Positions 1 through 7,699 of a DNA stretch of 8,914 nt are shown here, in pieces. The DNA lies in the NCBI GenBank assembly GCA_009904025.1, contig WYEE01000100.1, forward strand, positions 1-8,914, in the 5' to 3' direction. The translations under genes were made by a program, and so were the position numbers. How positions within the stretch are numbered: the stretch's first letter is position 1; each line of letters opens with the position of its first letter. Under the pieces are notes generated by a model. That model did not search any database, was not told the origin of the DNA, and was given only the letters and a program-made list of their open reading frames with translations. The DNA is from Thermogladius sp. (GTDB lineage: Archaea > Thermoproteota > Thermoprotei_A > Sulfolobales > Desulfurococcaceae).

Positions 1-405
1 GAGAAGTCTGAGAATAGGATCGATAGGATTACCTCGGCTGCTGACCCAAGAGATATTGTACGCGTCAAGCCTGGCGTCAGGTTTGGAGGAAGGCTGACCC
101 TGCTCCTATTCGATCACGACAACGAAATGGTTGAAAAGTATCTCGCCACCATCGCTACAGGCCTTAAGTTAGTTGAGGAAACATATCTCGGGGCGTCGGG
201 TAGTAGGGGGTATGGTCGGGTGAGCTTTAAAAAGATAGATATATCCTTAGAGAAGGTCATACTGGAAGGGGAGACGCCGAAGCTCGTGGAGGTTCCTGAA
301 GTCAAGAAGAGCTATGGGAGCGTCGACGAGTTCGAGAATGGTGTCAAGGATCTAGCAAACCTCGTGAGGAAAGCAGTCTTCCCCCAGCAGGGTTTAAAGG
401 AATGA
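1..405 (+). CDS. csm3: Csm3, type III-A RAMP (Cas7-family) backbone subunit, C-terminal part
   Basis: The left edge cuts this gene; 134 C-terminal residues and the TGA stop are visible, in frame from base 1. Csm3 forms the repeating backbone of the Csm complex, wraps the crRNA and, in the family, cleaves target RNA every six nucleotides with an aspartate that would lie in the missing N-terminal part. The fragment starts with the family signature ENRIDRITSAADPRDIVRVKPG (the IDR...A...R..rV block) split across residues 4-25, and carries the glycine-rich RAMP loop GASGSRGYGRV at residues 64-74. About 60 residues follow that loop, including a charged, probably helical tail (residues 108-134), somewhat longer than many bacterial Csm3 proteins. 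The stop overlaps the csm4 start by 4 bases (ATGA). Family assignment is firm; Cmr4 or a III-D Csm3-like protein is less likely given the Csm4 and Csm5 neighbours. Confidence 0.9.
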   Translation, partial: EKSENRIDRITSAADPRDIVRVKPGVRFGGRLTLLLFDHDNEMVEKYLATIATGLKLVEETYLGASGSRGYGRVSFKKIDISLEKVILEGETPKLVEVPEVKKSYGSVDEFENGVKDLANLVRKAVFPQQGLKE

Positions 406-1415
406 CATATATTGGAGTAGCAACGCTATCATTCGAGAAGGGGTATCATGTCGGGTGGAGAGAGGCTAGGAGGATAATCGATCACACCACCCTCCTCAGG
501 GCCCTCCTACACGTAGCCCACCTAACGGGCTCAGGGGGATGCGCTGAGAAGCTACTTAAAGGCGGGCTAGAGGCCTCAGCACTCCTACCAGCACTACCTG
601 CCGGCAACGAGGTTAGACTACTAGCCCCCTTCCCCAGGATACCATGCCTCGGTAAAGCCATGAGGATAAGAGGTCTATACCTGACTCTCACAACGCTCAG
701 AGAGCTTCTCGCCTATATATCCCAATGCCTTCAAAGAGGCGGTACCCCGGTGGCACGTGAGTCGAAGCTGGGTAGCCTCATCGTGGACTGCACAGGAGCA
801 CCCGCCCAGTTCCTCGAGCTAGCGAGGTCGGGGTCCCTAGCCTGTTTCAACGATGAATGCAATGCCCTCTCCCCCTACGCCTTAGAGGAACTTTACGTGA
901 TGGTTGCCGAGTACAGGAACAGAATTGACAGGATGAGCGGCGCAGCCGATCTATTCGAGACATACGGATTCAAACCTCTCACACCTCACTGGCTTGTGCT
1001 CAGGGGGGACAGGGATGCTGTTGAATGCGGTTTCGCTCTCCTCGAGATCCTCCAGAGGTTCGGCCTCGGCGGGTTAAAGAGTAGGGGCTGGGGCAGGTTC
1101 AAATTAAGTAGGGAGGCGGCTATTAACCCCGGCGACCACGAGGTTCTAGCAAAATCCAGCGGCTGGACGCGTGGGGTAAATTATACTCTCGGCCTTATGA
1201 CGCCCGGGAAGTGGGTTGACTTGGAGAAGACGTTTGCTACTAGAGAAGTTGTCATGGGTAGATCCGGGCCCTCCAACAACGAGTATAAACTCCCCGTAGT
1301 CTACGCAATGGATGTGGGCAGCATAGTTTCAGCAAGGGAGATCCCGTCACCAAGAGTCCTAAGTCTAGCTGGCGGGGCCGTAATGATTTTCAACCCGGTG
1401 GTACTTCATGCCTAG
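402..1415 (+). CDS. csm4: Csm4, type III-A RAMP (Cas5-family) subunit
   Basis: A 337-residue protein with the layout of Csm4, the Cas5-like subunit that holds the crRNA 5' handle and contacts Cas10. Seen: an N-terminal strand then IIDHTTLLRAL (about residues 25-35), matching the family block around the first RAMP helix; FPRIPCLGKAMRIRG around residues 77-91; NRIDRMSG at residues 173-180, the usual N-x-IDR-x-(T/S)-G motif; and the glycine-rich loop GLGGLKSRGWGRF at residues 221-233. The C-terminal part, with VYAMDVGSIV, matches the second ferredoxin-like half. The ATG at 402 overlaps the csm3 stop, with AAAGG (396-400) just upstream, so start and translational coupling are well supported. An insertion around residues 125-155 carries C130, C148 and C153, unusual against the cysteine-poor Cas10. 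Csx10 of type III-D was considered, but length, motifs and the csm5 neighbour favour Csm4. Confidence 0.88.
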   Translation: MTYIGVATLSFEKGYHVGWREARRIIDHTTLLRALLHVAHLTGSGGCAEKLLKGGLEASALLPALPAGNEVRLLAPFPRIPCLGKAMRIRGLYLTLTTLRELLAYISQCLQRGGTPVARESKLGSLIVDCTGAPAQFLELARSGSLACFNDECNALSPYALEELYVMVAEYRNRIDRMSGAADLFETYGFKPLTPHWLVLRGDRDAVECGFALLEILQRFGLGGLKSRGWGRFKLSREAAINPGDHEVLAKSSGWTRGVNYTLGLMTPGKWVDLEKTFATREVVMGRSGPSNNEYKLPVVYAMDVGSIVSAREIPSPRVLSLAGGAVMIFNPVVLHA

Positions 1416-2523
1416 CCAATTAGCCGCGAGCAGAACCTTAGAATTAATCCTACGCCCTCTCACACCTCTGCATGTGTGGAGCGGTAGAAGACTCCTCATG
1501 GGTCTTGATGTGGTTAGGAGGGGTGGGAACCTGTGCTTCGTGGACATAGAGAGGCTTCCTCCGGAGATGGTTAACCAGTTATATAGTACGCCAGCCGAGC
1601 AAATTCCAAGGGTTCTCGAGAAGTATTCTGCGCAACTCCCATGTAGGCTTGAGGTGAAATTCACCGGTTTTCTGCCTCCCAAAGCGCAAATACTCGAGTT
1701 AAATCAGTACGTGGTTCCTGGGTCAACTCTTAAAGGATACATTAGGACAGCAGTCCTCTACTTAATGCTCAAAGCGATCGGGGAAAAGGGGCTGGCCGAG
1801 GCTTTAAGACGAGGCGTTAACTTAGACGAGAAGCCGAAGAATGTGGCGCAAGGCCTCGAAGCAGAGTTCTTCAGAGCTCCCCGGCCCGGAGGCGAGGGAG
1901 GGTTTGTGGACTCGTTTCAATCCCTCCTAGTTTCAGATCCAGGGGTGGTGGTTGACCCCCGGTGTCTTGTAGTCTCGGAGATCCGTGTGGTGGAACTCCT
2001 TGGCAGAGAGCTAAAGAGGATTGCCAGCCAATACGCTCTTCTCGCCACATGCGGTGAGCTCAAGTACAGGGTGAGCGTTAGAGCCCCCGGCAAGAGCGCG
2101 GTGAGCAACATCGCCCGGCCTCTCCGCGAGCACTTCAAGGATATAGAGAGGTTGCGCGTGCTAGAGGAGGTGGATCTCATTAAGGCTCTCAGGGATTTCG
2201 GCTGCTACATCCTCTCAAAGGAGTTGGAGAGGGTGAAATCGTTCAAAGACCTAGCCGGCTATGCGGACATGCTGGAGGACCTCCATAGGAGGTACTGCTC
2301 GAAACCCTCAGATTGCGTGGTGGCGAGAATTGGGTATTCGACCGGCTTGACCGCGAAAACCGTGCTAGGCGTTGTGAAAGAGGCTGACCCACAGCTCTAC
2401 CAAGAGGTTAGATCGCTCATGGAGAGGAGCCTCCACCACACATGGGACGAGCTTACGATCAAGCTTGTTGAAACCCCACGGGGGCTTGTCGGCCTCGGGT
2501 GGTGTGAGCTATGCGTCCATTAA
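1408..2523 (+). CDS. csm5: Csm5, type III-A RAMP subunit capping the crRNA 3' side
   Basis: A 371-residue protein of normal Csm5 length. Csm5 caps the Csm3 filament at the crRNA 3' end and in studied systems helps crRNA maturation. Seen: the opening LRPLTPLHVWSG at residues 15-26 (family LTPLHIGSG), a following FVDIERL block, YVVPGSTLKGYIRTAVLY at residues 101-118 (family IPGSSLKGAIRTA, the most diagnostic Csm5 motif), and RIGYSTGLTAKTVLG at residues 307-321, matching the C-terminal RIG.G.G...T block. The ATG at 1408 lies inside the end of csm4 (8-base overlap) and is preceded by GGTGGT at 1397-1402, a good archaeal ribosome binding site. The gene end overlaps cas10 by 13 bases. No frameshift or missing motif is visible. 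Confidence 0.9.
   Translation: MPSQLAASRTLELILRPLTPLHVWSGRRLLMGLDVVRRGGNLCFVDIERLPPEMVNQLYSTPAEQIPRVLEKYSAQLPCRLEVKFTGFLPPKAQILELNQYVVPGSTLKGYIRTAVLYLMLKAIGEKGLAEALRRGVNLDEKPKNVAQGLEAEFFRAPRPGGEGGFVDSFQSLLVSDPGVVVDPRCLVVSEIRVVELLGRELKRIASQYALLATCGELKYRVSVRAPGKSAVSNIARPLREHFKDIERLRVLEEVDLIKALRDFGCYILSKELERVKSFKDLAGYADMLEDLHRRYCSKPSDCVVARIGYSTGLTAKTVLGVVKEADPQLYQEVRSLMERSLHHTWDELTIKLVETPRGLVGLGWCELCVH
2498..2507 (+). promoter_or_regulatory. Ribosome binding site setting the cas10 start
   Basis: GGTGGTGTGA lies inside the end of csm5, 3 bases before the cas10 ATG at 2511. It matches the archaeal anti-Shine-Dalgarno (GGTGA core) and supports initiation inside csm5 rather than at a later codon, which would cut off the HD motif at residues 18-19. 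Confidence 0.6.
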
Positions 2524-5500
2524 ACCCTCGCCTCTACAAGCTCTCACTCTACGCACTCCTCCACGACGTAGGCAAGCCGGTTCTCAGGTTTGCCAGAAGA
2601 TTTGAGATCGAGAAGGGCAGATCAGAGGCTCTAGCCAATGCAGCTAAGAACGTTGTCGAGACCCGACTTGGGGATAGAATTGGCCAGGTCGCCAATGAAA
2701 GGCACGACGAGATTTCAAAAGCCGTGATAGGGCGCGTGCTCGGTTTATCCCTGGATGAGGGGGAGAGATCCTACTTCGACGAGGTGATTAAAGAGGTAGA
2801 TGCATTGGCGGCCTCCGAGCGTGGGCTAGACCTTGCAACCCGGGGCTTCATGGAGAGCGTTCAAACCGCTGTCGCTAAGAGGGTGGAGGAAAAGGCGAAG
2901 CTCCCATACGCATACTCGCACGAGTTCACCCCCATGCTCGCACCCACATGGCTCCTCTTTGAAACAGGGTATGTGGAGAGCACGGGTATACAGGCGGTGG
3001 GCGAAGGACAGGCTAGGTGGAGTGGCGCGGATGAGAGGAAGAATATTGCTGTGAAGATCTTCCACCCCATGAACCAGGCAGTTGAGAAGAAGAATAAAGA
3101 GAAGCTCGTGGAATTGCTCGTGGAGCTTCTCGCCAGATATAGTGGAGAACCCGTTTGGCTCCCTATAAGGCCACTTCTACCAGGTGTGATAGCTGGTTTA
3201 GAAGCGTCTAGAATCGAGAACGCGATGGAGGAATCATCGTATTCAGAGGTCGTCCTCTTACTTCTCTCGATGCTATGGGTTGCCAGGGAGATATACCATG
3301 CGTCATCCCACCCGACTAGGGGTCTCGTAGATACGGTCGAAAATGTACTGAAAGCGACTTCATCCCTAGTCCCATCCGCCGTATATTGGTCTATAGTGCC
3401 AGACATCAGCCTCTACAGCCACAGCAAGCTCGTAGCCGCATTCACTTCCGCCCTCCACCTCAGTAGCGACAAAAGGCTTAGGTTGCTTGTAATCGATGCC
3501 AACAACATCCAGGGGTTTATAGCAGCGCCGGTCAAGGCGGCTGCAGCCTCGAGGGTTATAAGGGGCAGGAGCCTCCTATTAGAGATCCTAATGGATGCTT
3601 TAACAGAATACGCTCTGGAGCTATTCGGCGGTCTACCCAGGGCAAACGTAGTTGTATCCGAGGGTGGGACACTCGACGTTGTTGTGCCAAATATAGAGGG
3701 GTTTGATGAGAGGGTTGCCAAGCTAAGAGACGCGGGTAGAAGGCTGGCGGGGTTTCTTGGTGGTATACTTGGCTTCACAGTCGCCTACTCGAGGCCCTTC
3801 ACAATCCAGGAGGCCAACCCACAGAGAGCTATAAAAACGTTGGCGGAGGGCTCTGGGGAGCAAACATTCATAGACGTCTTGGAGTCCTTAGCCGAAGCTC
3901 TCGCCGTCGAGAAAGCGAGGAGTGGTGTGAGGCCTGATGTAATTTCCGTGGAAGGCGTGGTAGCGGGGGATAGCGATGTAGAGGACTTCGACTCCCTCAC
4001 AGGGGAGCCTGTTCTCAAGGACGCTCGTATGGATCCATTCAAGCTCAGGGTCAGTGCAGACACAGCTGAATACGCCGAAAGATTGGCGGGGCCGGGCAAG
4101 CTCTCGGAGGGCGACGTCCTCTCGACGGCGACGCACCTAAGCCTTGCCATAGGGACGGTTGCCAGGGAGCTCTCCTCTATCATCTCCATCCACGTCTACA
4201 AGTATGAGAACGGGGTACCTGTGCCTGACACTGATGCGGTCTATGAAGTATACAAGGAGCTCAGCCTCCACCTCTCGAGAGGTTCAGTGGCTCCCGGTCA
4301 ACTCCTTGTAAGAGGGGAGTTTGAGCAGGGGCTATACAGCGGGAATATAGCCTTCACACCGTTACCTCCGGTAGGTGCATTATACGTTTTAGTTACCTCT
4401 CCGCTGAGGGCACCAGGCATCTACAACATGGAGGAAGCCGAGTCCGCCAGTCTGATGCTTGAAGGCGGATACAGAGTTTCCAGTAGTATACTAGGATTGC
4501 TCAGCAAGATCCTTGATTCACCTTCCCTTGGGGATAGGAGTGTGAGGATTAAGATATGGTTTGTCAACGCACCACACCTCTTCTTGTTCACCGAGAACAT
4601 TAGAGCTTACGACCAACGTTTCATGGTTAAGGAGCTTGCCGAAAGCTTCCAGCAACTCGGGAAAGCCTCCCAGGCCCTCCTGAGGAAGGGCGTTGATGTC
4701 TCATTCGGCTTCACGCTACTAGGCCTATACCATCCGGCGAGGTACACGCTTACGGAGAAAGGTGAGGTGGAGAGCGCTTCCCTCGTTGATCTAGATGAAT
4801 TCGGCGTAATAGCGGTAGCCAAGATGGATGCTGACTTGTTCGGCGAAGTAAGAGGACTCTATTCAATGTTCCCGAGCAGGCTTGTCACCTTGTCAGATCT
4901 TGTCAATATTGTTGTCGCCGGCAAGGCATACTTTAAAGCCGCCGAGATCGCGAGAGGGATCACTGTATCAGGTGAAAGAGGTAATCTTGATGTGATACCG
5001 CTCTACGCCGGTGGCGACGACGTAACAATCTACGGTAAGTGGAGTCATGTAGTATATTATGTGAGCCTTCTCGGCAAGGAGATAAGGAGGGCTCTACCAC
5101 CACTATCCCTCTCCATTGGTGTCTCTCTAGGCGATTCCAAGGAGCCCTTGCTACATCTCTACAAGTGGGCAGTTCATCTACTTGAAGAGTACGCAAAAGC
5201 CGTTAGAGCATCATGTGTCATCGGGGCTCCATACAGAGTCTTATACCCCAGCAAACCCCAGGAGACCGGTCGGGAGGCGATTTACAGAGTTATACCCTTG
5301 GAGGAACCATCAAGATTCTACAAGTGGGTTGAAGACCCGATAGCCGGCTGGAATCTAGACTTCCTCGGGAGGCTCTTAGGAGGGCTCATAGGCGTTGAGA
5401 AAGGTGGCTGGAGAAGCGAGCTTGAGGACCTGGGTAGAGAACTCTACATCCTCCTCACCATTGCGAACGAGTACGAGGAGGCCTTAAGCCTTTACGAGGA

Positions 5501-5816
5501 AGCTAAGAGAGGAAAAATAGGGTTTGGTGATTATAAGGCTAGGATACTGCCGATAGAAGTCTATTACGCCTACGCGTGGAGTCGCAGGAAGGAGGAGCTC
5601 GCCCGTCTCAAGAGGCTGTTCGAGGAGATAGAAGCAGTGGGAGAGAAAGCTAGACCATTGCTCCTCCAGTATCCCGACGACATTGTCGCGGGAAGAAGCG
5701 TGGAGGAGGCTCTAAGGCTCCTCCTCGGGGCTAAACCGGTATTAGACCTAGTCGTGCTCGCGCTCAGAAGATATGAGGACTCCGTCAAGCCATCTAAATT
5801 AATCGAGTGGAGATAG
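2511..5816 (+). CDS. cas10: Cas10/Csm1, large subunit: HD nuclease plus GGDD cyclic oligoadenylate synthetase
   Basis: A 1101-residue Cas10, long for Csm1 (commonly about 750-850). The N-terminal HD domain shows LLHDVGK (H18-D19), H65-D66 and EVDALAASERG (D97); in the family it cuts ssDNA when target RNA binds. Palm 1 begins near residue 322 with VIDANNIQGF followed by the SRVIRGRSLLLEIL helix, the usual non-catalytic palm. Palm 2 has KMDADLFG (K771-D773-D775) and the YAGGDDV active site (GGDD 834-837), which makes cyclic oligoadenylates from ATP. About 440 residues separate palm 1 and palm 2, and this enlarged linker explains much of the extra length. A helical C-terminal domain (about 950-1101) should pack against small subunits. 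Only one cysteine (C902) is present, so the zinc ribbon found in many Cas10 linkers is missing; DSLTGEPV at 494-501 sits where the cysteine-containing linker is expected. Both catalytic centres look intact. The ATG is preceded by GGTGGTGTGA. Confidence 0.95.
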   Translation: MRPLNPRLYKLSLYALLHDVGKPVLRFARRFEIEKGRSEALANAAKNVVETRLGDRIGQVANERHDEISKAVIGRVLGLSLDEGERSYFDEVIKEVDALAASERGLDLATRGFMESVQTAVAKRVEEKAKLPYAYSHEFTPMLAPTWLLFETGYVESTGIQAVGEGQARWSGADERKNIAVKIFHPMNQAVEKKNKEKLVELLVELLARYSGEPVWLPIRPLLPGVIAGLEASRIENAMEESSYSEVVLLLLSMLWVAREIYHASSHPTRGLVDTVENVLKATSSLVPSAVYWSIVPDISLYSHSKLVAAFTSALHLSSDKRLRLLVIDANNIQGFIAAPVKAAAASRVIRGRSLLLEILMDALTEYALELFGGLPRANVVVSEGGTLDVVVPNIEGFDERVAKLRDAGRRLAGFLGGILGFTVAYSRPFTIQEANPQRAIKTLAEGSGEQTFIDVLESLAEALAVEKARSGVRPDVISVEGVVAGDSDVEDFDSLTGEPVLKDARMDPFKLRVSADTAEYAERLAGPGKLSEGDVLSTATHLSLAIGTVARELSSIISIHVYKYENGVPVPDTDAVYEVYKELSLHLSRGSVAPGQLLVRGEFEQGLYSGNIAFTPLPPVGALYVLVTSPLRAPGIYNMEEAESASLMLEGGYRVSSSILGLLSKILDSPSLGDRSVRIKIWFVNAPHLFLFTENIRAYDQRFMVKELAESFQQLGKASQALLRKGVDVSFGFTLLGLYHPARYTLTEKGEVESASLVDLDEFGVIAVAKMDADLFGEVRGLYSMFPSRLVTLSDLVNIVVAGKAYFKAAEIARGITVSGERGNLDVIPLYAGGDDVTIYGKWSHVVYYVSLLGKEIRRALPPLSLSIGVSLGDSKEPLLHLYKWAVHLLEEYAKAVRASCVIGAPYRVLYPSKPQETGREAIYRVIPLEEPSRFYKWVEDPIAGWNLDFLGRLLGGLIGVEKGGWRSELEDLGRELYILLTIANEYEEALSLYEEAKRGKIGFGDYKARILPIEVYYAYAWSRRKEELARLKRLFEEIEAVGEKARPLLLQYPDDIVAGRSVEEALRLLLGAKPVLDLVVLALRRYEDSVKPSKLIEWR
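5809..5814 (+). promoter_or_regulatory. Ribosome binding site for the GTG start of csx1
   Basis: GGAGAT lies across the end of cas10, 5 bases before the GTG at 5820. It justifies the non-ATG start. The first CARF strand (RALIVSAWGDP, residues 6-16) begins directly after this codon, so no later start would leave the domain whole. Confidence 0.6.
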
Positions 5817-5819
5817 GGT

Positions 5820-7460
5820 GTGAGCTCCAGGCCGAGAGCACTGATTGTCAGCGCATGGGGTGATCCATCCCAGTGGGAGTCCGTTGAGTATAGGATAAAT
5901 CTCTACAACATCAAGGCGCGCAAACCCTTAGGCTGGAGATTTTTAGCCGAGAAGGCTTACGGCGCTAGTGGTTGGGCTATCTCATCGCAGAGCACGACGA
6001 TCGCCTTAGCATGCTTCTTCAGGGGGTTCGCGGACGTTAAGGCTCTGGTTTTCGGCCTTGACAGCCTGGCCGATCTGGAGGACGTCGAATGCACGGCGAA
6101 AGGAGTTAGGGAATGCGCTGAGGAAAAGTATAGGGGTTTCCTGGAGGGTTTTGTAAAAGATGTTATGGATAAGGGGTGCAACCTCGACAACTATGATGGG
6201 CTAATAGAAATCGCTCTCACACCAGCCATGGGGAGTTTCCACGGCTATAAATTCAATGGTAGCCCAATCCACATATTCAACAAGGCTTTCATTAAGATCA
6301 TGGAGGAGTTGGAGAAATTCAACCCTCGTTTTGTAATCCTAGACGTAAGCCATGGGGTAAACTATCAGACTATAGCAGTTAACTACGCTACGCTTGCCGC
6401 AGTCTCGCTAGTCAACTCGTTGAATAGAATTAAAGGGCGTCACGAAATACTCCTCGACATAGTGAACTCCGAACCTCTACCTGGGAGAAGGCGGCGGTTT
6501 AAACAAGATAAACCAGAGGGGAATAAGGAGGTTAAAACAGGGCTGAACATCCTCGATGTGAGCGGCATTGCTGAAGCCTTCGAGTTTGTGAGCGGGTTAA
6601 CCCAGGCCATACGCTTCAGGGTGCCCGTTGGAGAGTTTTCGAGGATGCTAGAGGATGAAAAGCTGGAGGAGATCTGGAGGAAGCTAGTGGCTTTCGTAGC
6701 GTTGGTAAGCAGCGGGCTTGCGGGTCTTACATTCCCGGGAGCGTCAGACGAGGAGGGCGTCCCCCTAGGTTTTGATATATGCTCAGTTCAACCAGGCGGT
6801 GCAACTCTAAACGTGGAATATCCACCGAGTCTTCGAGATAGAGAAGTTGACTACGAGGAGGCCTCAACTAACCCGGTGCTATTGTATTCGCTCAGGAAGG
6901 CGGTTGCGGGCTTCCAGGAGGGAATATGCGGAGAGAGTGGTGAGATAGGCTTAAGCGATTACTTAAGAATCATCGCCGGGTTACTAGAGAAAGCGGAGTT
7001 ACCCCACATCAGCAGACTTGTCTCCATCGAGAACGTTAAGTGGGGGCTGACTATTTTAGCCCTCGGGAAGCTGTGGGGTGAATGCCGGCAGGATTTCGAG
7101 AAAGCTGTCAGAGAGAAAGGAAATGTGAGTGTCTCGGATATAATTGACGAAAAGGATGGGGGAGTAGAGGTTTCAAGTAGTTTACTCGAAGCTCTAAGGG
7201 GTGTCGGGAGGGCTGAGAACGAGATGGCGGATTGCCGTGAATTTGCACACAGTGTTTTGGAGCGTTTCAAAGAGCCGAAAGTCCCCTCTGAAGTCGACGA
7301 GGAGATGCTGAGAAATATGATCGCCCATGCAGGCCTATCCTACAGCTTCATATCGAAGGTCCGGCTTAGGAGGAGAGGGGGAGACTACAAAGTCGTCGGG
7401 CTTCTTTACAGACGCCACCTGGTGGAAGGCTTAATGAAAAAGCTGAAAAACTCCGGGTGA
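5820..7460 (+). CDS. csx1: Csx1-family CARF-HEPN ribonuclease, cyclic oligoadenylate effector
   Basis: A 546-residue accessory effector of type III immunity. The CARF domain binds cyclic oligoadenylate made by Cas10, and the HEPN domain then cleaves RNA non-specifically in the cytoplasm. Seen: the Csx1 opening ALIVSAWGDPSQWESVEYR at residues 7-25 (family WG-P..W..V.Y), and the second CARF motif LDVSHGVNYQTIAVNYATL starting near residue 174, with D175, H178, G179 and N181 as probable ligand-pocket residues. The C-terminal HEPN motif is RNMIAHAG, with R498 and H503 in the R-x4-H arrangement. A basic, probably flexible stretch (PGRRRRFKQDKPEGNKE, about residues 221-237) follows the CARF domain. 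At 546 residues it is longer than typical Csx1 proteins (about 450-480), the excess lying between CARF and HEPN. Archaeal Csx1 enzymes studied so far usually respond to cA4; that ligand is inferred here. It starts 3 bases after cas10 and is clearly part of the operon. Confidence 0.88.
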   Translation: MSSRPRALIVSAWGDPSQWESVEYRINLYNIKARKPLGWRFLAEKAYGASGWAISSQSTTIALACFFRGFADVKALVFGLDSLADLEDVECTAKGVRECAEEKYRGFLEGFVKDVMDKGCNLDNYDGLIEIALTPAMGSFHGYKFNGSPIHIFNKAFIKIMEELEKFNPRFVILDVSHGVNYQTIAVNYATLAAVSLVNSLNRIKGRHEILLDIVNSEPLPGRRRRFKQDKPEGNKEVKTGLNILDVSGIAEAFEFVSGLTQAIRFRVPVGEFSRMLEDEKLEEIWRKLVAFVALVSSGLAGLTFPGASDEEGVPLGFDICSVQPGGATLNVEYPPSLRDREVDYEEASTNPVLLYSLRKAVAGFQEGICGESGEIGLSDYLRIIAGLLEKAELPHISRLVSIENVKWGLTILALGKLWGECRQDFEKAVREKGNVSVSDIIDEKDGGVEVSSSLLEALRGVGRAENEMADCREFAHSVLERFKEPKVPSEVDEEMLRNMIAHAGLSYSFISKVRLRRRGGDYKVVGLLYRRHLVEGLMKKLKNSG

Positions 7461-7541
7461 TAGGAGTTGGGCTGTCGCCTAGGCCTGGTTCAGGAAATTC
7501 ATCTCGGAATGGTCTCCCTGCCTCAACATGAGATGTCGTCC

Positions 7542-7550
7542 CATATAAGG
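7542..7550 (+). promoter_or_regulatory. Possible TATA box between csx1 and the 150-residue orphan gene
   Basis: CATATAAGG is the best TATA-like sequence in the 239-base gap after csx1. A start about 25 bases downstream (near 7570) would give the orphan gene at 7700 a leader of about 130 bases. That leader contains an AAAACT/AGTTTT inverted repeat (7571-7576 and 7592-7597) and a CTTTG/CAAAG pair further on. No TATA box is visible at the spacing expected for a leaderless transcript. Readthrough from csx1 is the alternative. Confidence 0.25.
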
Positions 7551-7699
7551 GCTTGGCGAGAGTTGTTGAGAAAACTCTTGAGCCCTAAACCAGTTTTGTG
7601 ATGGAATGCCCCTAGAGCTTTGTGGGCTAAGCAAAGATTCATGCCACATTAGTAGACAGCTACAGCTAATGAGGTATGTAGGTATTTGAAGGTAAGACG

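Noticed and set aside
2511..2523. Frameshift or sequencing error at the csm5-cas10 overlap
   Set aside because: The 13-base overlap leaves both frames intact with all motifs at the expected positions, and a ribosome binding site sits before the cas10 ATG.
2861..3406. Long reverse-strand open frame of 181 codons opposite cas10
   Set aside because: It lies wholly inside the well supported cas10 frame, is Ser/Thr-rich as antisense frames of this codon usage are, and shows no family motif.
3785..4189. Reverse-strand open frame opposite the Cas10 linker
   Set aside because: It is a shadow of the cas10 reading frame in G+C-rich DNA, with no recognisable domain.
7461..7480. Terminator directly after csx1
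   Set aside because: No T-run or hairpin with a T-tract follows the csx1 stop, so no termination signal can be supported there.
7461..7699. C/D box small RNA, suggested by GTGATGG near 7598
   Set aside because: The box C match is imperfect and no CTGA box D is found nearby at the right spacing.
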